Of a DNA stretch of 64,000 bases, positions 1 through 9,198 are shown piece by piece. The position numbers and the translations under genes were made by a program. Within the stretch, counting starts at the first letter, position 1; each line of letters begins with the position of its first letter. Under the pieces are notes generated by a model, which had not been told where the DNA came from, did not search any database, and saw only the letters and a list, made by a program, of their open reading frames with translations. This stretch comes from Paenibacillus kobensis NBRC 15729 (GTDB taxonomy: Bacteria; Bacillota; Bacilli; Paenibacillales; Paenibacillaceae): assembly GCF_004000825.1 (NCBI RefSeq), contig NZ_BILZ01000004.1, positions 156,182 through 220,181 on the forward strand, written 5' to 3'.

Positions 1-471
1 GTAAGAGGACGCCGTGTATGCATCCGTTATGCGTCCGCGAGCGGCATCGTTGATGATGTCCTGTAGCAACCGGATCGGCCGGCTGGATGTCGGCAAAAAT
101 GGAACTTCACCCATACGGCGCTTCGCATCTTCCCAATTTGGTGCAATAAGATCAGGACGCATAAGGATGAAGATGAATGACCAAGAACTTCCGCCCTCCG
201 GAAAATAATAGCGGTGATCACTTGGAATCTCGGCCATTAACGCCTTGCCTGGCCCTACTCGATACATCTCGGAGCCTGATTCGAATATCCCTTCGCCGTC
301 CAACGTGTATTGAAATAACAGCAAAGGCCCGTCTGTTCGGACTAGTCCGTCCCATTGATAGCCTGGGCCGCGAATCTCGTCTCGGCCAACGGCGAACAGA
401 TTGCATGCCGCCAGCTGTTCCGGCATTGCGAAACGGAAACCGAACGTGCCCTTCACGAACTCGGATGACAT
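1..471 (-). CDS. AraC-type transcriptional regulator, N-terminal ligand-binding part (runs off left edge)
   Basis: An open frame of 157 codons runs from an ATG at 471-469 to the window edge without a stop, so the gene is incomplete. The start is preceded by a strong GGGAGGAGG ribosome binding site. The visible protein looks like the cupin (AraC_binding) half of an AraC/XylS regulator: the pattern FQYTLDGEGIFE, then YRVGPGKALMAEIPSDHRYYFPE, then a WSFIFI strand, is typical of that sugar-sensing beta-barrel. The C-terminal helix-turn-helix would lie outside the window. It is read in the same direction as, and just downstream of, the nine-gene sugar-transport operon, which makes a role in its control possible but unproven. 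Longer frames in other phases here are shadows. Confidence 0.75.
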   Translation of the reverse strand, partial: MSSEFVKGTFGFRFAMPEQLAACNLFAVGRDEIRGPGYQWDGLVRTDGPLLLFQYTLDGEGIFESGSEMYRVGPGKALMAEIPSDHRYYFPEGGSSWSFIFILMRPDLIAPNWEDAKRRMGEVPFLPTSSRPIRLLQDIINDAARGRITDAYTASSY

Positions 472-642
472 AACGATCTCCTCCCATCATGGTACATTCT
501 AATAATCTAACCATGGCCTCAATGGTTTACAGGCAAAGTCCATTGGGATAACCCGCTTTGCTCTGGCTCTATGAAGCCTCTTCGTTTCATTGTACTTTAA
601 TAGGGCTGCGTACTGACCATCTGGCGGTCGCTCCGTTTTTTC

Positions 643-702
643 ATTGTATAGATTAATGAGTCAGTCTACTTGAGACTCCGCTGATTCATTTCACTATACA
701 AT
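643..702. repeat. Imperfect 60-bp inverted repeat
   Basis: The outer arms ATTGTATAG (643-651) and CTATACAAT (694-702) are perfectly complementary. Inside them, AATGAGTCAG pairs with CTGATTCATT with one mismatch, and AGTCT/AGACT follow. The structure is too long for a simple operator and has no terminal T-run. It could be a small mobile remnant, an RNA fold in the leader of the leftmost gene, or a regulator-binding palindrome. Confidence 0.5.
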
Positions 703-731
703 ATGCAGGGTAGACCCAACCACCGTCCAGA

Positions 732-790
732 TAAAGAGAAGCGCCTTCGGAGCCTCTCCGTTATCCGGTAAGGTTCCGCAAGGCGCTCTT
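732..790 (-). terminator. Rho-independent terminator of the nine-gene transport operon
   Basis: On the minus strand, just after the last permease gene, GAGCGCCTTGCGGAACC pairs with GGCTCCGAAGGCGCTTC around a 17-base loop and is followed by TCTTTAT. Position and orientation fit the end of the operon. Confidence 0.65.
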
Positions 791-809
791 CGGCCGGCCG
801 GAACCGGGA

Positions 810-1757
810 CTACCCCACGATCCCGGTTCTTTCGATACTTTCGACGAAATAACGCTGAACGAACAAATAAATAATGACTAGAGGCAAAATGGCAAGCAAT
901 ACGCCCGTATCTTGTACAATACTCATATAGAACGGATCTTTATTGGTCGCCGCCCCTCCTTCGAGCATGATGGCAAGATTATACGGCAAGGAGGACAGCT
1001 GAATCGACATCACCTTGCTCGTCGTCAGATAAGTCGTTGTGAAGAAGCTGTCGTTCCACTGCCATACGAACGAGAAGAGCAATACGGTCACGATCGAAGG
1101 AATCGCGTTCGGAAGCATAATACGCGAGAACGTTTTCCCGACGCCGGCTCCGTCGATATAAGCCGCTTCCTCGACCTCCTTCGGTATGCCTCTGAAAAAC
1201 TGTCTGAAGATAAAGATATAGAGGCCTGCTTTAAGCGAGTTCGCCGTAATGGACGTTAATATGAACGGCCAGTACGAATTGAGCAGATTGACGGATTTGC
1301 CGGACAACAATGGGAGCAAGCCCATCAGGGTGAAATCTTTCAAATTCATGTAGATCGGAATCAGAATCGTCGTCGGAGGAACGAGAATCGTCAGCACGAC
1401 TCCCCCGAACAAGATTTTGCTTCCCTTAAACTTCAGGCGGGCGAAGCCGTATCCGGCAAGCGCGCAGGAAGCAGCCGTCAGAATCGTCGTTACCGCAGAC
1501 AACGTAAACGTATTGATCAAGGTCGGCCAATAGTCCATAAACTCTATCGCTTTCTTAAAATTATCCAGTGAGAAATGTTCCGGGATAAACACGACGATCG
1601 GCGAATAGATGTCGGTTTTGTCCTTGATTGCCGTCGAGATCTTCTGAATGATCGGGTATACAATAACGAACGACAATCCGGTGATCAGCACCAGCCGCAC
1701 GATGGACCAGAGCCATCGCTTCCAGCTTTCGACCGATAGGAAACGGGTCAGTATCAA
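810..1757 (-). CDS. Carbohydrate ABC transporter permease (CUT1, MalG-like)
   Basis: Inner-membrane half of a binding-protein-dependent sugar importer. Six hydrophobic segments are visible, and near the C-terminus lies the cytoplasmic EAA loop (EEAAYIDGAG followed by IMLP) that docks on the shared ATPase. The longest frame starts about 100 bases further up, inside the preceding gene. A TTG at 1757 lies about ten bases after AAAGGAG and just past the TAA of the upstream permease, so it is preferred and gives 315 residues, normal for MalG-type permeases. It is the last gene of the operon and pairs with the permease before it. No ATPase gene is present; CUT1 systems of Bacillota commonly share one MsmX-type ATPase encoded elsewhere. 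The substrate cannot be read from the sequence. Confidence 0.9.
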   Translation of the reverse strand: MILTRFLSVESWKRWLWSIVRLVLITGLSFVIVYPIIQKISTAIKDKTDIYSPIVVFIPEHFSLDNFKKAIEFMDYWPTLINTFTLSAVTTILTAASCALAGYGFARLKFKGSKILFGGVVLTILVPPTTILIPIYMNLKDFTLMGLLPLLSGKSVNLLNSYWPFILTSITANSLKAGLYIFIFRQFFRGIPKEVEEAAYIDGAGVGKTFSRIMLPNAIPSIVTVLLFSFVWQWNDSFFTTTYLTTSKVMSIQLSSLPYNLAIMLEGGAATNKDPFYMSIVQDTGVLLAILPLVIIYLFVQRYFVESIERTGIVG

Positions 1758-1774
1758 GGCTCTCACACTCCTTT

Positions 1775-2683
1775 TTAATCTTGGTAGAAGACCCTCTTCG
1801 AGATGAAATACGTACTGATCAGCAGAACGATCGTAATCGCCAGGAAATAAATCCATGCCATCGCCGAGCTGAGACCGAAGTTGAAGCTTCTGAAACCGGT
1901 ATCCTTAATCAGTTCCGTCATTTCGCTGCCAGCGAACGAATCGATAATTGTATAGATGACGTTAACCATAATGAGCGGACTAACCATCGGCAGCGTAATT
2001 TTCCAGAACGCCTCGTACCCGGTAGCCCCTTCTATCTTAGACGCTTCGTACAGCTGCGGCGATATCGTCTGGATTCCCGCCAAGAAGATCAGAATTTGCA
2101 CACCGGATTGGCTGACGATTTGATAAATACGGTCAACGGCGCTCGTTAAATAATTAACGATGTTCTCGCTCACGCCTGCCTGCAGCATGAACTGTTCGAT
2201 CTCGAATGTGCCTAAGCCGCTCATGATGTCGCTGCCATTCTGCCCGGTGATCTCTTGCACCAAGCTGCTGGAATCCAGATTCGCAATGACGCCGGAAGCC
2301 AGAATAACCGGAAGGAAGAAGATCGATCTGGCAAGCGCTCGCCCGATGAACTTCTGATTCAGCAACACAGCCAAAAACAAGCTGAATATAACTATCAACG
2401 GCACGTTGACGACCATCTGCACGATCGAATTGGTCAGTGTCCGGTTGAAGCTCGTGTTCACCGTCAACGCTTCCACATAGTTCTTCATTCCGATGAAGCT
2501 GATCGTCATCCCGTCACCCTTAGCATCGATCGAGCTAAAGCTGTACCGCAAAGAATTGAGCAGCGGCACGAGGAAGAAAACGAAAAAGCCGAGCAGCCAT
2601 GGCAGGACGTAGATAAAGCCCCACAGAGCTTTCTGCTCTGCATAGGTTCGCGGCTTCAGGCCGAGCTTTGTTATGAGTCTCAA
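1775..2683 (-). CDS. Carbohydrate ABC transporter permease (CUT1, MalF-like)
   Basis: Partner of the permease that follows it. The 302-residue protein has a first membrane span at about residues 25-45 (WLLGFFVFFLVPLLNSL), five further spans and an EAA loop (YEASKIEGATGYEAF then ITLP). An insert of roughly 50 residues between spans (about 140-195) is larger than in compact MalF-like subunits. The likely start is a TTG whose last two bases are part of the upstream TGA stop, so translation is coupled to the DUF5696 gene. This is the second permease pair of the operon; the first lies at 7348-9181. Two pairs with two binding proteins suggest two importers made together. Confidence 0.9.
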   Translation of the reverse strand: MRLITKLGLKPRTYAEQKALWGFIYVLPWLLGFFVFFLVPLLNSLRYSFSSIDAKGDGMTISFIGMKNYVEALTVNTSFNRTLTNSIVQMVVNVPLIVIFSLFLAVLLNQKFIGRALARSIFFLPVILASGVIANLDSSSLVQEITGQNGSDIMSGLGTFEIEQFMLQAGVSENIVNYLTSAVDRIYQIVSQSGVQILIFLAGIQTISPQLYEASKIEGATGYEAFWKITLPMVSPLIMVNVIYTIIDSFAGSEMTELIKDTGFRSFNFGLSSAMAWIYFLAITIVLLISTYFISKRVFYQD

Positions 2684-5232
2684 GTTTGTACACCACCCGT
2701 CATATAGCTCTCGCCCCCAATTGCTTTACCATCTACCGTTATCTGCTCCCGGGTATAGTTCACGATGACGAACACTCCGTTCTCGTACACGGTCTTGAAG
2801 ACGCCCTCGCCCAGTTTCTCATGTGCTGTAATTCGCTTGTTCTGCACATTCTTCAGCACGTCGTTCACTTCATGGTAAATTTCGGCGGCCTGGTCAATCC
2901 ACTGCTTGTAATTGACGGCATACAGCGAAGAAAATTCCGTATCCTTCACCTCGTAATTTGGCTGATGAATCCATTCGAAATAAACGCCAGCCCCATATTC
3001 CAAACACTTCAGTATATATTGCTGAACATCCGTATACGTGGACAGATTATACGGCTTGCCTGCGTATTCTACATAACCGCGAACAACCATTGGATAGAAT
3101 GGAATCTGTTCATCTTCAAGCTTGAACCGGCTATTGGACAACGGAGCGTTCGTCACGTCGGACAAATACGGAAGCGCATAGGCGTTGCCGCCGTCCGCCA
3201 TGATGCTCAGGTTGCCTTCACGGATGCTGCTCAGCGCTTGAACCGAGATGCTCTCGGATTCGCTCCGGTCGATTTGATTGTTCTTCCGGAAATCGCTGTT
3301 CAATTGATCCGCAAGATCCCGCAGCGAAATGCCGCCCGTTCCATATTTGGTTAACCCTTTAATTGTCGATTCCACGTATCCGCCGACAAGACGCGGCGAG
3401 ATGACGTAGGACGGCGATTTATCTCGGTCGCGTCGGTTCAGCGCCAGATCAAGCGGATAGTTAGCTGCCGGTACGCCTCGGAGCGTACGAGATGCGTCGT
3501 CCTTCTCATCGAAGCCTGCTCCCGTGTTGGCCGTTAATATTGATACGTCAGGATATAGCGATACGCCATGCTCTTGCGTGAAGCGGATTAAATTGCGCAG
3601 TCCTTCGCTGCCGCCGACCTCTCCGTCAACCGAAATCTTGCTTGGCACCTTATGATCCATACCGCCATTGAACCAGCCCGAGTACTTCAGCTTAATATTA
3701 GCGATCTCGCGGTCTTGCATCTGGCGGATGATCTCCTCGGATTGCTTGAACGTCGTAAGCGATTCAAGTGACTTATAAGGAATGCCTACCATACGCTTCT
3801 CTTTCGTAATTCCGCCGACAAGCTGCAAATAGAACGGCAAATCGTTCGATCCGCTCTCGGTCTGCTGCGCCGGCAGGCCATTGCTGCGTTCCAAATACTG
3901 CTGGTAGTAACGGGCAAGCCCTTGATAAGAAGCGTCCGGCTTGCTCAGAAACGCATAGCGTACCGTGAAGTCCGTCTTCATCGGCTGCTCTTGAAATCGC
4001 GGCAGCGTACGCTCTTGTGCATTCGCCTGCAGCGTCAGCGAACCTTTATTGTTCACAATGAAGCTAGGATAAGCGTAGTTATAGCTGTTCAGCTTGCCGC
4101 TGACGTCTGCATTGATGGACGCAACCGACGCACCTTGCTCGATGATGCCAAGTAAAGCGCCACTGTCCCGAATCAAGCCGAATACAGGCAGCCTCACCGC
4201 TTGCTCAAGATCGGCGTCCTCGGTCGTCTTCGTCGCCAAATCCTCTCCGTATACCTCCTGTTGGTACGCCGGATATTTGGTTTTGCCGTTATTGAAATGA
4301 ATGAGTGCGCCGGAGCCGTCCGGCACGAATAAGGAGCCGTTCTCCTTCGTTCCTCCTGCTCCAAAGAAGCTCAGCAGCGACACATTGCCAATAGGATACT
4401 CGCTCGGATAATGAAGGCCGGATGCCGGCACCTTCACGACAAGACTGTCCGCATCGAGCGTATACTCGATCGATGCGAAGAAAATTCTCGGCGCGGCTGC
4501 CTCCTGCGTGAAACCGAGCTCCTGCATATCCTGCTCCAAGTCTTCCTCGGTATAGCCCGCCGTATCGAAAGCTTTGAAAGCGCGGTCCAACTGAACGCCC
4601 TTCAACGCGCTGTCATTCCGTACGTATACCGATTTCTCCTTGTCTTCCGTGTACGCGATCGTAAGCGCGCGCTTTAGTGTCTTATCAAGCTTACCGGACA
4701 GCTCTTCGAAACGTTGAGCGCTCAGCATCATCGGCAAATCAGCCGCCGATCTCACAGCCGTTCCGAATTTGTAATTGACCCGTACCCCATTCTCGATCGC
4801 CTCTGCCTTCACCTGTTTGTAGGCGGCACTGTCCGTGAACGTATTGATAACGGTCGACTGGCCGAAGTTATTGTAATACTCGATGTTCAATTGTGAGGAC
4901 AATAAAGCCTTGTTCACACCTGCTGCTAGCGGATCGGTGTCGCGCTCCTCCGGATTGCTGTACCAAATCTCGCCGGTCTGTTTATGTAGAACGGCAATCT
5001 CGCCAGTACCGTCATTCACGAATAGACTCAATTGATCGTTCTCTTTAACCCCTTTCATCCCGGCTAAGCGCGAATCATTAAAGGAGGCTTTCAAAGGGGC
5101 TGCCTGCTTGAATGCGGCCTCAAGTTGCTCCATCTCGGCTGCTTGCCCGGCTGGCTTCGCAGTGGAACAGCCCGCAAGTGCGATTCCGATGATGATGCAA
5201 ACGGTCAGCAGTGCATTTCGGGCCATGCTCAT
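2680..5232 (-). CDS. DUF5696-family lipoprotein, likely glycoside-hydrolase-like fold
   Basis: An 850-residue secreted lipoprotein: the signal segment ends in LAGC with Cys22 as the lipidation residue. After about 250 residues of beta-rich sequence comes a region that reads like a TIM-barrel hydrolase. It has a strand ending KYSGWFNGG, the helix LRNLIRFTQEHG and the strand VSLYPDVS, then later GNLSIMADGG and a C-terminal beta domain with FVIVNYTRE. I recognise this as the DUF5696 type found beside sugar permeases in Paenibacillus. Its likeness to GH101/GH129-type barrels is my inference, and catalytic residues cannot be named. It starts 21 bases after the YIP1 gene and overlaps the next permease start. 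A role in trimming or capturing a sugar at the cell surface before import fits the context. Confidence 0.75.
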   Translation of the reverse strand: MSMARNALLTVCIIIGIALAGCSTAKPAGQAAEMEQLEAAFKQAAPLKASFNDSRLAGMKGVKENDQLSLFVNDGTGEIAVLHKQTGEIWYSNPEERDTDPLAAGVNKALLSSQLNIEYYNNFGQSTVINTFTDSAAYKQVKAEAIENGVRVNYKFGTAVRSAADLPMMLSAQRFEELSGKLDKTLKRALTIAYTEDKEKSVYVRNDSALKGVQLDRAFKAFDTAGYTEEDLEQDMQELGFTQEAAAPRIFFASIEYTLDADSLVVKVPASGLHYPSEYPIGNVSLLSFFGAGGTKENGSLFVPDGSGALIHFNNGKTKYPAYQQEVYGEDLATKTTEDADLEQAVRLPVFGLIRDSGALLGIIEQGASVASINADVSGKLNSYNYAYPSFIVNNKGSLTLQANAQERTLPRFQEQPMKTDFTVRYAFLSKPDASYQGLARYYQQYLERSNGLPAQQTESGSNDLPFYLQLVGGITKEKRMVGIPYKSLESLTTFKQSEEIIRQMQDREIANIKLKYSGWFNGGMDHKVPSKISVDGEVGGSEGLRNLIRFTQEHGVSLYPDVSILTANTGAGFDEKDDASRTLRGVPAANYPLDLALNRRDRDKSPSYVISPRLVGGYVESTIKGLTKYGTGGISLRDLADQLNSDFRKNNQIDRSESESISVQALSSIREGNLSIMADGGNAYALPYLSDVTNAPLSNSRFKLEDEQIPFYPMVVRGYVEYAGKPYNLSTYTDVQQYILKCLEYGAGVYFEWIHQPNYEVKDTEFSSLYAVNYKQWIDQAAEIYHEVNDVLKNVQNKRITAHEKLGEGVFKTVYENGVFVIVNYTREQITVDGKAIGGESYMTGGVQT

Positions 5233-5253
5233 GTCTTCTCCTCCCTTCTCTCT

Positions 5254-5880
5254 CTATTTCCTCAGTACGATTTCTTGATAGATAACATTGACGAACGATA
5301 ACATCTGCTGCACTAAGCTAAAGAACAGCAGGCAGATAAAGGCAATGAATCCCATGGCTACGACCGACAGCAGTATCGTGGCGATCGTCTTGGAAGGCGT
5401 ATACTGATGCACGGTCATATTGCCGACGAACAGCAAATATAACGACCAGAACACGGCCACATTGCTGGAGAAGGTATAGAACGATGTCTCTTGCAGCGAG
5501 ATGACATTGCTAAGCCAGATCCACGGAAGATTTATCAGAATCATGGGGAGGAGAGCGAAACACGTCGACGTGAATATTTCGGTAAACTTGCCCTCACCGT
5601 CCATAAGCGTCGTCAGCGACCAGTTGGCTATGCACCAGAACAAGACGGGAACGACCACATACAAAACTTCCATCACGCTATTAATACTGCCCGGGTATAC
5701 CAGATTAACGAGAAACCCGCTATATTGATTGCTCAAAATGTTAGTGATGATCAGAAGGAACAAGATCGCGAATGAAAGGATAAGATTGTTCCGCTTGCTC
5801 TGCTCGTACTTCAGATCCCAGTACCCGTTAAAGGGATGCACGATAAGATACAACGGGTATTTAATCAGCTCACGATTCAA
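5254..5880 (-). CDS. YIP1-family integral membrane protein
   Basis: A 208-residue membrane protein. A short cytoplasmic start (MNRELIKYPLYLIVHPFNGY) precedes about five membrane spans, for example LILSFAILFLLIITNIL, MEVLYVVVPVLFWCIANW and LLSVVAMGFIAFICLLFF. The motif HPFxxYWDLKYE and the GEGKFTEIFTST loop are characteristic of bacterial YIP1-domain proteins; their biochemical role is not known. The start overlaps the end of the NHL gene by 11 bases, so the two are translationally coupled. Its constant company with DUF5696, NHL and permease genes suggests a membrane accessory of the transporter, but that is inference. Confidence 0.75.
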   Translation of the reverse strand: MNRELIKYPLYLIVHPFNGYWDLKYEQSKRNNLILSFAILFLLIITNILSNQYSGFLVNLVYPGSINSVMEVLYVVVPVLFWCIANWSLTTLMDGEGKFTEIFTSTCFALLPMILINLPWIWLSNVISLQETSFYTFSSNVAVFWSLYLLFVGNMTVHQYTPSKTIATILLSVVAMGFIAFICLLFFSLVQQMLSFVNVIYQEIVLRK

Positions 5881-7330
5881 TCGCGACGCCCCCCTTTCTT
5901 CTCTTCCGTACTCTTCTTCCTACCAGCGTGACGGCTGCCAATACGATAATGACCGTCATGATGGCGGCGAAATGCTCGCGAAGCACTTGCTTGCGGTAGA
6001 GCAGAAACGACTTCGAATAATTTGCTCTGTCGTAGCTCTCCTCGAAGTACTGCATGGCGCCTTTGTAGTCGCCTTTCCGAAGCAGCGACTTCCCGATGCC
6101 CGAATAAGCAAATTCCAAATTCGCATTCATATTGACAGCCTCGTTATACAGCTCGAATGCTTTCTCCTCGTCGCCCTTATAGTAGCTTCGGACCGCTTCG
6201 TTCAGCGTCCGCCCATATTGCGTCGTATCGAATACGGTCATTTCGCCGAACGCTTTGTCTAAGACAAGGAAGCGGTCTCCCATCCTCTCGATTGCGGCTG
6301 CCGTCTTAAATTGGCCCATTTGATTGCCTATGCCGCCGAATACGTACATCAAGTGTCCATCACCGTTATACGTAAAAATCCGTCCGCGTACGGAATCTAG
6401 TACGGAATACATTTCGCTGTCCGCCACGTCGATATCCACGAGTCTCGAAGGGCCTTGAGCGCCTATATACCGCACATCACCTTGGGGGTTGAAGTACCCG
6501 GTCCGTCTCAAAATATCGTTGCCCTGAGCGTTCAGCTTCTTAATCGAATCGCCCCATTTGTCGCCGTTGGTTGCATAAATAAAACCTTCGCCGTCGATAT
6601 CCAAATTCGTAAATTCCGTTGGCGTAAACATGATCATCTGGCTGCGCTGCGCCTTCGTCGACAGCTTCTTCCATAACAGCTCGGTCGGATCGACCTTCAC
6701 CTTGTTGGCTCCGATGAAGGAGGTGAATTCGCCCTCTTGGCTAAACTCCATGAAACCGTCGAACACGCCGGTCGACATGACATAGATCCGCTGCGCTTTA
6801 TCAGCAATAACGCGAACCGGTTGAAAATCGAAATTGCCCGCCAGCAAATCGGATTTCGGTGCCTCGATAATGCTAAGCAGCTTATAGTTCTGATCAAGCT
6901 TCACGACCCGCTTATTGCCGGTATCAGCTACGATCAGCTGCTTCTGGTCCGTCACGAACAGGCCCTGCGGATTGTTGAACGTCTCCTTCTGTCCGTCCCG
7001 TTCGAACGAATCGACGACTGTAACCGGCTTCAAACTCGAATCCAATACGACGATCCGATTGTTGCCGGAATCCGCCACATAGATCATCTGTTCCTCCGTG
7101 ACGTGCAAGTCGTTCGGTTCCTTGAACGGCCCGACGCCAAGCTTATTGCCATCCAGCAGTTCGGTAGCTTCATAAGCGGAAGGCGCGGCAACGGTATCTC
7201 CCCAGAACGAATAGTTGTAGGAAGAAGCACTGTCCTCCGCGTAGACAAGAGTTCCCCCCATGCTGACGCCCAGCAGACTGCACAGGACAAGCAAGAGGTA
7301 TACTCTCCATGTATGAATGCTTTTTCGCAT
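5870..7330 (-). CDS. Secreted NHL-repeat beta-propeller protein with TPR and C-terminal membrane anchor
   Basis: A 486-residue protein starting at an ATG (7330) that follows GAGGAGGAG; longer frames extend into the preceding permease gene and are rejected. It has an N-terminal signal peptide ending near VYAED and several NHL-type blades (VADSGNNRIVVLD, VADTGNKRVVKLD, and the less regular YATNGDKWGDSIKKL and LDSVRGRIFTYNGDG). A tetratricopeptide pair follows at about residues 385-440 (YSGIGKSLLRKGDYKGAMQYFEES). One span near residue 465 (IMTVIIVLAAVTLVG) ends in a basic tail. The propeller and TPR would therefore lie outside the membrane, anchored at the C-terminus. NHL propellers and TPRs bind proteins or glycans; the partner here is unknown. 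It lies between the two permease pairs of the operon. Confidence 0.8.
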   Translation of the reverse strand: MRKSIHTWRVYLLLVLCSLLGVSMGGTLVYAEDSASSYNYSFWGDTVAAPSAYEATELLDGNKLGVGPFKEPNDLHVTEEQMIYVADSGNNRIVVLDSSLKPVTVVDSFERDGQKETFNNPQGLFVTDQKQLIVADTGNKRVVKLDQNYKLLSIIEAPKSDLLAGNFDFQPVRVIADKAQRIYVMSTGVFDGFMEFSQEGEFTSFIGANKVKVDPTELLWKKLSTKAQRSQMIMFTPTEFTNLDIDGEGFIYATNGDKWGDSIKKLNAQGNDILRRTGYFNPQGDVRYIGAQGPSRLVDIDVADSEMYSVLDSVRGRIFTYNGDGHLMYVFGGIGNQMGQFKTAAAIERMGDRFLVLDKAFGEMTVFDTTQYGRTLNEAVRSYYKGDEEKAFELYNEAVNMNANLEFAYSGIGKSLLRKGDYKGAMQYFEESYDRANYSKSFLLYRKQVLREHFAAIMTVIIVLAAVTLVGRRVRKRRKGGVAIES

Positions 7331-7347
7331 CGTGCAAGACTCCTCCT

Positions 7348-8223
7348 CTACTCTTTCATGCCCGAGGTCGCCATCGTCTGAATGACGTTGCTCTGCGAGA
7401 TGATGAAGAGCGTGATCGGAACGATCATTAATAAAAGGGCAACGGCAGCCCCTACCCCTGCACGCGCGATGCCTCCCGCCGTAATCTGGCCCAGCGCATA
7501 GTGGAGCGTCTTCAGGTTCTCGCTGTAGATAAAGTTGCCGCCGTCGGAGCCCCATAGCATCGGGAACTGCAATATCATCAGAGTCAGCCACGCCGGCTTC
7601 ACGTTAGGCATGACGACCGACCAGTAAATGCGGTACTCGTTCGCCCCGTCGATCTTGGCTGCTTCAAGCAGCGCATCCGGTATCTGCTCCATGAACTGCT
7701 TCATCAGGAACAAACCTAATGGGAAAGCGAGCGACGGGATTATGATCGAAGCATGCGTGTTAATCCATCCAAGCCAAGACATGACCATGTAGTTCGGAAT
7801 GGCCGTTACATGTCCCGAGAACATAAGAGACATAACGACGATAGAGAACAGCATCTTTGAGCCCATGAACCGGTACTTCGCAAGCGGGTACGCTGCCGCC
7901 GAGGCAAGCAAGATGTGGCCTACCGTACCGGTAATCGTTATAAACAGCGTATTGGTTATATACCGGGACAACGGCACCCAGGAATTGCCCATTAAGGCGA
8001 CAAGGTCATAAAAGTTATCCGTTGTCGGATTGTTCACGAAAAACTGCGGCGGGAATATAAACAATTCATCCAGCGGCTTGAACGCATTGTTCACCGCATA
8101 GACCAGCGGAAGCGCCATGAATGCGCCAAACGCGGCCAGAAATAAGAACAGGATAAAGCTGACGGTAAAAGAGCGGTTCAGCTTGCGAGGCCGGCGTAAC
8201 GACCCTAACGTTTTGGCAACCAC
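7348..8223 (-). CDS. Carbohydrate ABC transporter permease (CUT1, MalG-like)
   Basis: A 291-residue permease with six spans and the EAA loop LLEAAKIDGANEYRIYW followed by VVMP. It starts with GTG at 8223, spaced from GGGGAG, and only one base separates it from the stop of the preceding permease. With that gene it forms the first permease pair of the operon. Its stop codon lies 17 bases before the NHL gene. No substrate can be inferred from sequence alone. Confidence 0.9.
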   Translation of the reverse strand: MVAKTLGSLRRPRKLNRSFTVSFILFLFLAAFGAFMALPLVYAVNNAFKPLDELFIFPPQFFVNNPTTDNFYDLVALMGNSWVPLSRYITNTLFITITGTVGHILLASAAAYPLAKYRFMGSKMLFSIVVMSLMFSGHVTAIPNYMVMSWLGWINTHASIIIPSLAFPLGLFLMKQFMEQIPDALLEAAKIDGANEYRIYWSVVMPNVKPAWLTLMILQFPMLWGSDGGNFIYSENLKTLHYALGQITAGGIARAGVGAAVALLLMIVPITLFIISQSNVIQTMATSGMKE

Positions 8224-8224
8224 G

Positions 8225-9181
8225 TCACTCCCCTACCTTTCTTAACAAATTCTGCGTCAGCTTGTTGGCTCCAAGCATAATGCAGAACAGAACCGTCGCA
8301 ATGGCGGAAGCATAGCCCATCTCATAACGGATCGTGCCGTAATCCATCAAGTGCGTCACGATCGTATGCCCGGCGTAGTTGACGCTCGGGAAGCCCGCCA
8401 GCGCGATCGATATATCGGCGACGGCGAACGAGGCCGTAATCTGCATAACCGCCCCGAACATGAGCTGCGGCCGCATCGAAGGGAGCGTAATAAACCACAG
8501 CTCCTGCCAGCGGTTGCGTATGCCGTCGATCGCTCCGGCTTCGATCAGCGACTTGTCGATCGTCTGAAGACCGGCGATAAACGCTAGAAAGCTGGTGCCT
8601 AGACTTAGCCATAGCTGAACGATAATAATGATCGTCAGAATATATTTTTCATTCGTGAGCCACTGAATCGGATCCAGAATAAAGCCGTATTTAATGAGGA
8701 AGCCGTTCAAGTAACCGTATCTGTCGCCCGAGAAGACGATGAGCCAAATAAAAAATACGTTGCCGGAGATCGAAGGCGCATAGAAGACGAGCGTCATGAA
8801 GGCGCGTATTTTGGGCGACAGCTCATTGATGATCCAAGCGAACAGAAAACAAGCAAAATAGCTGACCGGTCCGCTAATCACGGCGAACATAAACGTATTC
8901 CTCAAGGCGATCATGAAGACGTCGTCGCCAAGGAACAGCCTGGAGTAATTTTGCCACCCTACGAACCGAGGAAACTCGAGCATATTAAAGTAGGTGAAGC
9001 TCAGCACAATCGAAAGGATGACCGGAATGACCGTGAATAGAAAGAAAATAAGCATGTAAGGACTCATCAGGACGTAATAATGCTTGTTGCGCTTCAATTC
9101 CTTCCATATATAGCTCAGGCGCGACTGTTTCTTCGGATGGATAAGACTTGTTAGAACCTGACTTGTCGTTTCGGTTTGCAT
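8225..9181 (-). CDS. Carbohydrate ABC transporter permease (CUT1, MalF-like)
   Basis: A 318-residue permease. After a basic cytoplasmic tail of about 35 residues, the first span reads YVLMSPYMLIFFLFTVIPV, followed by the usual extracytoplasmic loop (FVGWQNYSRLF). The EAA loop (LIEAGAIDGIRNRWQE then ITLP) is intact apart from the common EAG variant. It begins 17 bases downstream of the large binding protein, so these two and the following permease very probably work together. It lacks the large P2-loop insertion of enterobacterial MalF, as is usual in Bacillota. Confidence 0.9.
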   Translation of the reverse strand: MQTETTSQVLTSLIHPKKQSRLSYIWKELKRNKHYYVLMSPYMLIFFLFTVIPVILSIVLSFTYFNMLEFPRFVGWQNYSRLFLGDDVFMIALRNTFMFAVISGPVSYFACFLFAWIINELSPKIRAFMTLVFYAPSISGNVFFIWLIVFSGDRYGYLNGFLIKYGFILDPIQWLTNEKYILTIIIIVQLWLSLGTSFLAFIAGLQTIDKSLIEAGAIDGIRNRWQELWFITLPSMRPQLMFGAVMQITASFAVADISIALAGFPSVNYAGHTIVTHLMDYGTIRYEMGYASAIATVLFCIMLGANKLTQNLLRKVGE

Positions 9182-9198
9182 CGAATTTCACCCCCAGC

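Larger units (their letters stand above)
472..809. other. Intergenic region with promoter side of the AraC-type gene, a long palindrome and a terminator
   Basis: 338 bases without a credible gene. It contains the Shine-Dalgarno of the leftmost gene, an imperfect 60-base inverted repeat (643-702) and the terminator of the nine-gene operon (732-790), listed separately. No further structure was recognised. Confidence 0.6.

Noticed and set aside
218..514. A 98-codon minus-strand frame at the left end
   Set aside because: The overlapping frame from 471 encodes a recognisable AraC-type N-terminal domain with a strong ribosome binding site; this one is its shadow.
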